Of a DNA stretch of 64,000 bases, positions 46,455-57,213 are shown piece after piece. The position numbers were made by a program, and so were the translations under genes. Below the pieces are notes generated by a model. It was not told the origin of the DNA. It saw only the letters and a list, made by a program, of their open reading frames with translations, and did no database searches. The stretch is from Juglans regia (lineage: Eukaryota > Streptophyta > Magnoliopsida > Fagales > Juglandaceae). Location: positions 19,020,623-19,084,622 of the forward strand of contig NC_049909.1 of NCBI RefSeq assembly GCF_001411555.2, written 5' to 3'. How positions within the stretch are numbered: the first letter of the stretch is position 1; each line of letters begins with the position of its first letter.

Positions 46455-46735
46455 ATAATGAGTCTGTATGTATAATATGATTTGTATAGACTTCCGTGAT
46501 TTTCGTGGATATGTGAACGTAGGACTAGGTGATCGGCTAGTCTCTCTCTACCGTATGCACCTTTTCCTTTGTCCCAAGGTCAATGACCTCTAAAACTCTT
46601 TTCGTGATTGAAAGGCCACATAACATGACCTATTTTATAATTAATATATACACGACCACAAAGAATTAAAAACAAAACAATGTTTTCTGGTCTCATGATC
46701 ACGTAAGTAGGAACTCAAAACAAAACCATTTTAAT
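46455..46735. repeat. Diverged direct duplication, copy 2
   Basis: Partner of 45950-46320, about 500 bp downstream. The palindrome region of copy 1 is replaced by 'ctctctctaccgtatgcacc' here. Confidence 0.75.
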
Positions 46736-47603
46736 TTCCTGTTTTGATCACCTACTTCGACTGCATTTCATCATCAAACTGTTATCTGGCAGTCAGCCAT
46801 TACAAGAGGAATTCGTGGTTGAGTAGGACTCTGCGGCCGCTTTATATAATAAAAAGAAAGCTGGCCTTTAGCCGGCCTCGTAAATGGTTATAACATTACA
46901 AATGAGCCAACTTTGTCCCCCTTTTGATGGAAAAAAGAAGATTAGGGATTTTATCTTTTTTCTGGCCAAATATTCAGAGTTTATCAGCATATATATGACA
47001 AACTGCATGTACTCGAGAAATGCACAAATGTATACAAAATAAGTGCGTAAAAATGAATTATCTATGATTTCCACGTAATATGAACGGATATAAGTTTGTA
47101 ACCTAAAAACATTAATTCATCTCCTTCAGTATAGCGTCATCTGAAGGAACGAGTCCCTTGTTTTTTTCACAGAACGGCGGAGTCTCTTGAACTCGATGGA
47201 CACAGCCCTTTTCCAAGGTTGAGAACTAAAAAACACGCAGCTACTCCTGTAATGGACGTACGTACTGCGCCACAGTGATCCGAAACGCCACGTTATCTAT
47301 TCGAAAGCCCACACGTCGACAGCCCGGCCATTTGCCGACTTTTGGCTTTTTACACCTCTCAATCCAAAATCACATGTACGTACCTCTGTTTCAGCGGTCC
47401 ACGTCTTCCTAGCTTGGAAAAATCTAAACCTCAAACCTGTTAAAAATTAAGAACGCCATCTCTAGAGACAGGTGGCGCGCATCCTGCACGAGGAACCTTC
47501 ATGCGATGGCTCGGATTCCCTCTTTTTAAAACCAGTTTGAATCAGTTCATTTCGTCGCAGTTGAGGAGAAAGTGCACGAGGAAATGTAGGTGAAGAGAGG
47601 AAA
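46736..47603 (+). promoter_or_regulatory. PP2C promoter region with ABRE-like sites
   Basis: GCCACGT at 47287-47293 is the complement of the ABRE core ACGTGGC, and TCCACGT at 47398-47404 gives ACGTGGA. They lie about 535 and 425 bp upstream of the PP2C ATG. Clade A PP2C genes are typically ABA-induced through such sites. No clear TATA box identified. No gene in this stretch. Confidence 0.4.
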
Positions 47604-47616
47604 ATGGTCTTCTGCG

Positions 47617-47718
47617 ATGTCAGACTCCAAAAACCCTAAGCAGAACAGAACTGACGATAAGAAAGTACGTCCAATGGAGAGCATGGGAATTGATCTCGCT
47701 TCAAACACGAATTCATAA
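47617..47718 (+). CDS. Upstream ORF (33 aa) in the PP2C leader, possible displaced N-terminus
   Basis: ATG at 47617 opens a basic 33-residue frame (begins MSDSKNPKQNRTDDKK) ending at 47718. A shorter 11-residue uORF starts at 47604. Neither is in the frame of the phosphatase. In the phosphatase frame the sequence is open from 47694 to 47822 but has no ATG. Either these are regulatory uORFs or the first is the original N-terminus separated by a frameshift. Confidence 0.35.
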   Translation: MSDSKNPKQNRTDDKKVRPMESMGIDLASNTNS

Positions 47719-47822
47719 ACAAGCTGCGCAAGAGAGACGTAAAGAAACTGATTTCTCGTGAAGTCGATGGCATCGGCAAAGACAAGGAACCGAAAACAAA
47801 TATAGACATCGGAGAGCTGAGT

Positions 47823-49502
47823 ATGGACGTTTCGTCATCCGGTACTTTGTCGTACTCCGGTGGCTCTTCGGATGATGGAGCAAAGCCGATCGAAGTACCG
47901 GTATCCGGCGGGGTCGGAGGAGGAGGAGAAAAGGGACGGAGCTTTGCACGTCCATCGCAAAGTTCTATATCGGTGATCGGACGGCGGAGAGTTATGGAGG
48001 ATGCGGTGAGAGTGGCACCGAGGTTCGCTGCACCGGGACAGTACTGCGATACGTACGATTTCTTCGCGGTGTACGACGGGCACAACGGGGACACGGTAGC
48101 GAACGCGTGCCGGGATAGATTGCACTTGATTCTGGTGGAGGAGGTGGAACGGTGGTGGAGGACGTGCGGGGGCCGGGGAGTGGACTGGGAAAATGCGATG
48201 GTGGAGTGCTTCGCGAAGATGGACGAGGAGGTGAACGGCGGTGGGACAGACGACGGAGCAGCGAGAACGGTGGGATCCACGGCGGTTGTCGTGTTAGTGG
48301 GGAAGGAGGAGGTGGTCGTCGCCAATTGCGGAGACTCAAGGGCGGTTCTGTGTCGTGACGGTGTAGCCGTGCCTCTATCACATGATCATAAGGTAGGGTT
48401 GGACAGTTAACGATTAATATTAGTTTGTGGAACATCGTGTATTTATTTAAAAAAAAAAAAAAAAAAAGTAAAAAAGAGAGAAGTTTATGATTAAAAAATT
48501 AATTTTTTTATATCAATATTATATCTACTTAATGTTTTTGAAATATTATTTTTCTTACGTCATATTTAAGTTATTAAGAATTTTATTACTCATCATACAC
48601 ACACTATATATCATTTTTATTTTTTATTTTTTTTTAATTTTATTTTTTTAAAATTAATTAAATTCTTATATTTATCATTTATATATTATATATGTGATAA
48701 GAAAATAAAAATAAAAATAAATATAAATACGGTGCTTGGAGATAATAAATATCGATAGTTTCTTGCACGTGGCCTGGGCTGATATTGGATCTTCTTTTCA
48801 ATTTGCGAATTTCTAAGATATTTAGTTACAGTACTGCAAAATATCTTTACCAATAATCATAATTGGAGGATACACTCTTCAGATCAGATATTATTCAGTG
48901 ACTAGTTATTATTCATGACTGACTATATATGATTTAGTTTATGAAAATTTTATTATTTGTATAGGGTGTACTGCTCTGATCATCTACCCCGCCAGTACAA
49001 TAACTGATTTTTTTAAATAATTGAAAAGTGGCATTTTTATTTTTCAAAACCAAATCCAGCAATTCAGATCGGAGACAAGACAACACATCATAATTTCAAG
49101 CAATAATTTAAAAATGAGCTTTGCGTATTCTTCTTCTATCTTCGATCCTTAGCATCTCAGAATGCCTTTGATTTTTGCTTGGGTTTAGAGAGGGTGTGAC
49201 AATTAATTCCCTCAATAATTATTATTAAAATACAAGTGGTTTTTTGTAGTTACTTATGGCTACCACACAATGCTGGTACGTTGAATGTGTCCATAATCCT
49301 GCGCTAGAATATGTTGCAACTTGATCTTGTGCATTTCCCTTGAGGCTTTCTTAGGAAAAAATAATGACCTGTTTTGCAGCCTGATCGACCTGATGAAAGG
49401 GAGAGAGTGGAAGCAGCAGGAGGAAGGGTCATAGAATGGAACGGCTCTCGTGTCCTCGGCGTCCTTGCCACTTCAAGATCTATAGGCATGTTTCCAGGAC
49501 TA

Positions 49503-49537
<35 letters not shown>

Positions 49538-49931
49538 ACCCAAATTTCCTGTAAATTTGTCCACTAGAAAGCTCAAGACGTTGTTAAGCCATATGCGTCT
49601 TTCTCATACTTTCTGTGCAACTGATGCAGGAGACCACTATTTGAGGCCATATGTGATTTCCGAACCAGAGGTCACTGTCACAGAGCGAACTGAGTCCGAC
49701 GACTTCATTGTAATAGCCAGTGATGGTCTCTGGGATGTTATCTCCAACGAGCTTGCCTGCAAGGTCGGACAGATTTGTCTCAATGATGGTCGTGTCAAGA
49801 GGAAGTTTTCATATGATTTGAATGGAAATTGTGCAGCAGATGCAGCAGCAGTGTTAGCAAAGCTAGCAATGGCTCGGGGGAGCAAAGACAATATCAGTGT
49901 TATAGTTGTGCAGCTGAGGAAGTCGCGCTAG
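47823..49931 (+). CDS. Protein phosphatase 2C, clade A (ABA co-receptor type)
   Basis: CDS = join(47823..48392, 49380..49485, 49630..49931), 325 aa. PP2C motifs occur in order: GRRRVMED (53-60), [11 protein letters not shown] (80-90), [47 protein letters not shown] and ASDGLWDV (255-262). W210 in RVIEWNG corresponds to the clade A 'lock' tryptophan that inserts into ABA-bound PYR/PYL receptors, so it should dephosphorylate SnRK2 kinases and be blocked by ABA receptors. It is most like PP2CA/HAI members. Oddities: Gly-to-Asn in the DGHGG motif (N88); a shorter N-terminal arm than usual, with an open basic extension upstream lacking ATG; and a GC donor at 49486 for intron 2, forced by the phase 1 join of Gly226 to Asp227. 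Start 47823 is the first ATG in frame after a stop at 47691. Confidence 0.88.
48393..49379. other. PP2C intron 1
   Basis: About 990 bp, GT-AG, AT-rich. No insertion with recognisable ends. Confidence 0.6.
49505..49535. repeat. (TA)n microsatellite in PP2C intron 2
   Basis: About 31 bp of TA starting 19 bases after the GC donor of a 144-bp intron. A length-variable tract so near a weak donor could affect splicing. Confidence 0.85.
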
Positions 49932-51238
49932 CTTCCCCCGACTTTCTTGTTAATTTATATGCGGGGCTCGCTTTGCGTTTTCACTTAATTCCATGCAGTA
50001 CAGCTAGAGGTTTTCTGTTTTGCTTTGTTTTTCGATTTTGTAATCATAAAGAACTTCTTATATAATAAAAACATCCCTCGACCTCCATTGAGATTTTATC
50101 TACCAACAAAATACTCAGAATATATAGCTCGGATATGGGAATCTTTCCTTTCTTACCTGAAGTGCAGGTTGAGAGCATGGTTTCATTTTGTCTAGCATGG
50201 TAATGGAACTTGAGGTGATATAAAAAAACTTCGAGACCTATCTGTATAAAGTCATCAAGCACATTTGGAAGATAGCAGAAACCTCCATTGAGATTGTTTC
50301 ATCTTCTTCAGCCAGGATGACACATTGGCCTTAGATTCTACTTGACACGGTGAAGGGGCCTTAAGGGCTCTCGATCCTCCAGTGGTAATGACAAAAGCCA
50401 GTAGTCAAGTGCATACTCCTTACAATCGTCCTCCCCCAATCAAAATCATAGATATACACTGAAACTTCGGCATTATTATTTGTTTTTGGAATTAAAGTGA
50501 GCTCCTGTGATCTATAATAAACCAGATGCAATAACTTAAGAGGTAAAGGAAATCAGTTTATTTCTGCAGTGTTAAGTGTGTGGATATACGGTGTTCATAC
50601 CCCTGTGCTATCTTGTCCTGTTTTAAGTAGATGGCTGTCATCTTTCATCTGGTTTTTGCATATAGACGCCCGAGATGTAATTTTTTTCAACAAAAAACTG
50701 TTCTTATAGTTTACTTTGGTTCCTCGGATCACTCAATCTGTAACTAGAACCATAAACAAGCCCTTACAATTTATCTGCTAGATAAGAAGCAAATAGAGAG
50801 AATACTCTTCATACCACAAACAAGAAATGTTGCAAAGCTTACAACATCACAACACAAAAAAGAAAAGAAAAAAAAAAGAAAGTGAAACAATTTCAAAGTA
50901 CAAAGAAAGAAAAGACTTCTTGAGATATATTGAGAAGTCATTTTCTTCAACTCTCAATCGTCGCATTGTCACTGCCCTTCACTCAAATCACCCTATAGAA
51001 ATTAAGTGGAGGAGAAAGGGGATGAGCACACTTTTTAAACGGTCTCTTCACACCTTTCTTCCTCCAACTTTCAGCCTTATTTAACCTACTTTCATCTAAA
51101 ACCCTAATACGAAACCAAAGAAAGAGGTGAAAACTGTGTGAACCTTTCTGGACTGCATTTTGTATAGCTGCACAATTCTTAAATTACGAACCCAGAAACT
51201 GTGTGAACCTTTTTTGTTTAACTCGGTTTCTTCTTCTC
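49932..51238. other. Convergent intergenic region between PP2C and GH9
   Basis: Holds the 3' UTRs of the two converging genes. Short ORFs here (50827-51084 and others) match nothing. An A-rich run is at 50855-50885. No repeats with clear ends. Confidence 0.45.
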
Positions 51239-54200
51239 TTAGGCCAGAGTGTAACTTGAGACTGATACGTCTGCTGGTGAAGCCGAATGGATGTAGACGA
51301 ACTCAAGGCTCTTTCCAGCAGGTAAAGAGTTCAGCCATGAAGGAAAAACATACGAATCACCGGACTTTGTGAGGCCCCATAGAGGACCATACAGCTTGGA
51401 TACTGAAAGATTGAGAAATTTGAGTGTTTTAGCAGACTTGTTGGTCACGATTGTCGAATATCTGTAGTAAGATTTTCCCTTGGAATTCCATGAAGCTGTC
51501 AACTTCTGCTCTATGGCAATCGGGCTAGAAGATGATGCTGCAAAACATGATCCAAGTTAGACCCTATTTTCCAATACCCATTTTATCAAGCACAGCGCTT
51601 CTCTATTAAACAAATCGGTAATTTTGACAGGCCATTAGGGCATCAGTTATCAGTCAAGATTTAATCAGTATACTTCCTTGAACTGCAAGTAATGCAGACA
51701 GATATCATCCAAAACAGAGGCCAAGGGATACCTCTAGCTGGAAGTTATTAGTTTGTTTTCTTGCCTTAGTTTAACTTATCCAAGAGTTCCTATCTCTACT
51801 GCCTATCCAACCTGAAGACTTGGGCTCATTCTGTAATATTTTCCTTTTCATTAATGAAACTTCGAGCATTCCTTAAAAACCAAAAGATACCTGGAGCTGG
51901 AGTAACTTTGGGTTCTGAAGCTGGCTTTGGTCGAGTAACAACCTGTTTAGGTGCGGGGGGAATCACTGCAAGAAAATTTTATTTATGAAAGATCATGACT
52001 TAATGCTCTTAGAAAACTCCAAGCGAGAAATTAGGTGAGAAACTTTAATTGTGTTGTAGCTCAATTACCTGGAAGGAGCTGGTTATACCCGCTGTGACCA
52101 CCACCTAGTCGTGCCAATACACCGAAAAGAGGAGCATTGTTGTAAGTAGCAGGCTCAGTTTGCTCATAATTGTCTCTTTCATCAGCAAAGTTGTCGTAGG
52201 CATCGGGACCTCCAACAACAGCACCAACAAGAACATTGGGATCACTTCCTTTCCTGCTAAACCAAGTGGCATAGCCCCCTCGGCAGCTGACAAATGAAGA
52301 GTCAACCTTAATGGAGACAATTGAGGAAGCCCTGTGGTGAACTTGTCTCGGGAAGTTGTTACCATATCCAACCATGTAACTTGTGGCTCTTGGATTATCC
52401 CCAAGAAGGTAGTCAACCTGAGGTGTTTTAACATTGCATAAGGTCAAACTGTATTTCAAGCTGAGTGAAAAACAAAGAAAAGCAGTACTTCCTTAACAAG
52501 AAATAGCGATCGATCATCACAGTACCTGTGATTTGGAAAAGGAGAGAAGCTCCGATGGTGAAACATTGCCAGAAGCACATTTCATGTATCTCCCAGCAGA
52601 AGCAAGATAGTCAGAGTAGACAGTGGCAAGGAAGGAGGCGCTTGTCACGAATTGCATGTTGTTCCACCTCTGTCGAAAGATTAGGCCGCCAGGAGTCCTC
52701 TGAACGTTGCGGGTGCCCTTTCCAAGGCACGAACACATGAAGTATTCTGCCTTCTGCTGGTACCTCTCAAACACAGGAGCATTGCGACCAGCTTTGCCTT
52801 GCATTAGGAACTGCAATATTTAAGCAAGAGACAAGATCCACTCCCCAACTTAGCAAGTTTGCAACTATGTAATCAGTTAAGACAGCATGATTCCGATTGA
52901 CATGAAACACAATTATAAATCAAATCAAGTAGCTAATGCTCAGTTTCGTGTAAACATTAAGTACCTTAGCTACAAGTGTCTGAACCCCTGCATACTTGAC
53001 ATCCCAACCAAACTCGGTCATGCCCCATCCAGTTCCTCCCATTGAATCACCATTTTTCCCGAGGTAGTTCAAGTAGTACTGGTTGTTAGTTGCCTGATAC
53101 AACCATGCAGCAGCCCAAAGCAGCTCGTCCTATGTATACCCAAATAACCAATTAATTAAAACATTCAACTACCAGACAATAATACATGTTATTGTACGTA
53201 GTAGAACGTAAAGTTAGCAGAGAGTTATGTTAACATACATTATATCCACTGACAGAACGGTAGTACTTCTGGGCAACGTTAATGCTGCTGTCATATTTGC
53301 CTCTGTATTTGTCCGCAAACTCGAATAGCTGAAAACAGAGAAAGGAACCAACTTTGGGAATTAGAAACTACTGTGGCAATGCAGGTAAAACCATATCACA
53401 AAAGGTGAGAGGTTAGTTTCGACGTGTGCACCGACGATGTTCTCACGTGAGGAAGACAACTAGTATGGCGCTTTTCACGGATCATTACATGTGGACGGTC
53501 TAAGATCTGAAAGTACGACAAATCGTACGTTCAAAAGACACTACCCGTGATACACGGGAACAGTGTCCCCATGATCCACGATGCACGCCGAAAAATTTTG
53601 CCAGTTATTCAACGACATCGTTTCCTATTTAGCTTCCCATTCGCCAACTAGTTAGCACAGTATTAAATAAAAATGGAGCAATCATAGCCATACCATTTAC
53701 ACTTTTTCTAAAACTTTTTAATAAAATAATATTTTTTAAAATTTTAAACACATCATTATAGTTAATATTAAAAAAATATTATTTTATTCAAAAGTTGTAA
53801 AAAAATTGCAGAAGAGTAGGAAGGATATCATTATAGTTAAAAATGTAGACTCGAACAAGTAGTTGACCTCAATTCCCCAAGTTAATGTCTCCACGTCCCA
53901 AATGTACGTGGTCTGATTGTTATAATTTTTAATTTTTAAAATATAAGTCTAAAGTTTGAAACCCCTCTCTCTTAATAATAATAATAAAAAGTTAATGTCT
54001 CCGCAAGATGTTAGGAAAAAAAAATGCATGCTCAATTTCAAATAACTATCAATAATCCTAAAATTCTGTGATCAAAATTTGCACATATTATTTTTATTTT
54101 ATATTAAACTTATTGATATTTAAAAATGAATAATTTCTGTAAAAATAAATATTAATAAATTAATAATAGATACACGATATGAAAATTTTGCATATTTTTA

Positions 54201-56917
54201 TTTTAAAATAATAAATAAATTTTAAAATACACATGAAAAAAATCGACTTTTACATGAGTGAATTTACACAATAGTACTTATGGCACAACTATTTGCAAAT
54301 AAACAAATAATTTAACCAAAATGGAACTAAAACTTTTAAATAAGTTTCATATTAGATAAAATATGTTGTTATTTAAATAAACAAATAATTAATTGAATTT
54401 TAGAAGTTGTCTAACTTGAATTGTAAGGATATGAATAATTAATTTGAGGTGATTAGTTGAAGATCTTGGAGTAAGAAAAGTAGCGTGACTGACTGGCTGG
54501 CCGATTGTCAAATTGGTGCCATAAATGATAAAGAAAAAAGTCTGTTGCAAGCGTCCGGTTTAAATAGCGTACAAATAGGATTGACGTGAAAATCACTCAT
54601 CTTAAATCCCTCGAATTTGAAATACTATCAGATTGTGAGAAAAAGCTGTTGAGAGAGATAGAGATGAGAGAGAGTTGAAGAGAGATAACTGATGAGAGAG
54701 ACGACCCGAAGAGCGAGATAGAGAAAATTGATTAGAGAGAATGCTAATAAGAGAAAATATGTACGTTTAAAAAAATAATAATAATAATAATAATATTATG
54801 TATTTAACGTTAAACGACTGCGTATCGATTATATCTGTATATAGAAAAACTGAATGATAAATGCCCACTACAACTCGGAATTCCGAACCAGTCTGACAGA
54901 AAGTTACCCAGCATAACTGCCTAATTAACCACGACGGTGGTGCTACCATGCACCGGTCTAGCAAAAGGCTAGCGATAGTTAAACCGAATCTGATGGTTCA
55001 GCCGACGATACGCCCTCAATTTAACATGCGCCGCGTGCACACAGCATCTGGGCCACTGACACCAGTGGTCCCACCGTGGGTCTTAACTCTTAAGTCTCTT
55101 CCCTTTTTAAACCTTTGGCTCTTTAGTTTTTATTTGGAAACCCAAACACTTTATTGGAAGAGTAATGCTGGAAGAGTAACGCTGATTATCATCTTAATTT
55201 TTATTATTTTTTTATCACGTCAATATTGTGTTATTAGATAATTAAAAATTATTTATTATATTTTATTTATAAATTTATTATATAATGATATGTCATAAAA
55301 TGTTAAAAAGATAATAAAAAATTAATGATAAATAAATTTTTTCTTAGTGGAATAGAAAGAGAGAGCCAGACAGACGGATTTTGAAACCTGGATGGCATGG
55401 CGGAGGAGCTCACGGGAGTAAGCGGGATTCGAGCGGCGGAAGACAATGGAGGCGGCCGACATGGCGGCAGCTGTTTCACCGCTGAGATCCGATCCGGGAT
55501 TGCTCGGGTCAATCTTGTAGGCCCGGCGGTCGGTTGTCATGTCCTCCGGCCTTTGCCAGCAGTAGTGGTCACTGTTTCCATCTCCAACCTGACAACCCAC
55601 GCATCAAGCCATTAACATTCAATTATTTTGGGTTTTTATGTATAAAATTAACTGTCAGCAAATGGGTATCCGTCCAAATTATGAATAAGTAAAAAACACA
55701 AAATTATACAACGTTGATTATATAATAATAAAGAGCGGTATTATTATGCAGCTCAGAGTAGTTCGCTGTAAGTTACTGTTAAGTCAAAATTAATTTTTTT
55801 TTTATTTTTTATTCATATTTTTTATCATTTTAAAATATTTTAAAATATATATATATAAATATCAATACATTAATAATCAAAATAAGGTATCAAATAAAAA
55901 AATATATATGAAATATCAAAATAAGGTATCAAATAACATTATTCACGAATAAAGACCATTTGACTTATATCGGTTAAAACAGGACACTTCCTCTCCAAAT
56001 CGACTGCATTCAGATTTTTTCAAACCGGAAAGATCTTGATTTTTTTTTTTTTTTTAAAAAAAAAGAGTAATTTGTGGGCTCATTTTCCATTAAAATAAAA
56101 AATAAAAATGAAGCCTTCACTTTTTTAAGCTTTAAGCGAAAAAAAAAAGGTTTGAAGTTAACCATTCGGTCAATATGGTGCAAGTTACATCAAACTTCTG
56201 CATCAAGTGATGCTAACAAGTTGAACCTAAAAAGTAAAAAAGGAGTGTAAGAGAGAAAGGGGAGGGGACGGTTAGAAGAGAATAAATACCGATTGTTAAA
56301 GTAGGGGAGATGAAGAGGGATTAGAAAGGGAAAAGGTACCTCTCCATAGAAGACATTAGGTTCGGGGTGAGCTTTAATGAGGTAATCAGTGCCCCACTTC
56401 AAAGCATCCATGGCGTGGCTGAGCTCCCCACTTGCAGCCATTTGCTTCCCATACTCCACTATACTCCATGACATCATTGTTAGGGTAAATGCCATTGGCA
56501 GCCCAAACTTCACATTGTCCCCTGCATCATAGTACCCCCCAACCAGATCCACCTGCATATATCCCCAATATAATACAACAAATTAATGAAAAAATGTATC
56601 TTTTTTAAGAACTGAACTTTTGACTCGTATTGAGAAGTTGAGAAATTATAAATCAGCTGCCTATATTTCGAAATGGGAATGCAAAAAGATTTCAATGAGA
56701 GAACGAGCTTTACCCCACTGGCCTTGCCGTCAAGCAAACCAGAATTAGCTCTCCATTTGACTCTCTGGTTGTGGGGAAGGTAGCCAGATCTCTGAGCTTC
56801 AAAGAAGAGAATGCTTTTGCTCAGGGCTTGGCCGTAGTCATGGCTAGCCAAAGCTAAAGGAAGCGCGAGAAGCAGAAGCAGAGTCGTCATGGAAATGAGT
56901 CTCACAAACCTCTCCAT
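51239..56917 (-). CDS. GH9 endo-beta-1,4-glucanase with C-terminal CBM49
   Basis: CDS = complement(join(51239..51537, 51891..51965, 52069..52417, 52526..52810, 52965..53129, 53239..53328, 55388..55588, 56340..56552, 56714..56917)), 626 aa. The signal peptide is about residues 1-24, so it is secreted to the wall. The GH9 domain (25 to about 500) has the nucleophile-side DAGD (D77-D80), QVHHRASS with H413-H414, and the second signature F-A-D465...Y470...E474, so catalytic acid and base are intact. A Pro/Lys-rich linker (about 503-527) leads to a cellulose-binding CBM49 of about 100 aa at the C-terminus. This is the architecture of class C plant cellulases (GH9C, Arabidopsis endoglucanase 6 group). 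It hydrolyses beta-1,4-glucan during cell expansion or wall loosening. There is no transmembrane anchor, so it is not KORRIGAN. All exon joins are in phase. Confidence 0.93.
53340..55387. other. Large GH9 intron 3 with low-complexity tracts
   Basis: A 2.06-kb intron (53329-55387). It contains a GA-rich stretch (54640-54725, gagagagat words), a TAA run at 54770-54800, and a less AT-rich block at 54860-55080. No ORF is supported, and no element ends could be fixed. Confidence 0.5.
55730..55930. repeat. AT-rich dispersed repeat (family M4) in GH9 intron 2
   Basis: 'ttcatattttttatcattttaaaatatttt...atcaatacattaataatca' parallels the block at 25405-25490. It is followed by two copies of 'aaaataaggtatcaaata' (about 55878-55935). 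Confidence 0.5.
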
Positions 56918-57204
56918 AAGAACAATAACAAAACAAACACAGTAGCGGTTTCAGTGAAGAAGAAACACTCTGGTTTGTTAAAAACAACAGAGACGGATCT
57001 ACTAATCAACAAAAACTATATAGATTACACAATGGGAACTCTCTGTTTTTTTAGGCCCCCACAGAAAAGTTGATTAAATAGAGAAAAACTGGCAATGCTG
57101 GGATATGATTTATCAGCTAAAATTTCTGATAAACACACCAAGATGGAGATTTTTCTTAAAGGAAGAGAGCATGGAGTGGGAGTTAGGGGGGAGGAGCTCA
57201 AGGG

Positions 57205-57213
57205 TCTATATAT
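57205..57213 (-). promoter_or_regulatory. Likely TATA box of the GH9 gene
   Basis: On the minus strand CAATATATAGA, about 290 bp upstream of the ATG at 56917. The region between would be a long 5' leader. Confidence 0.4.
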
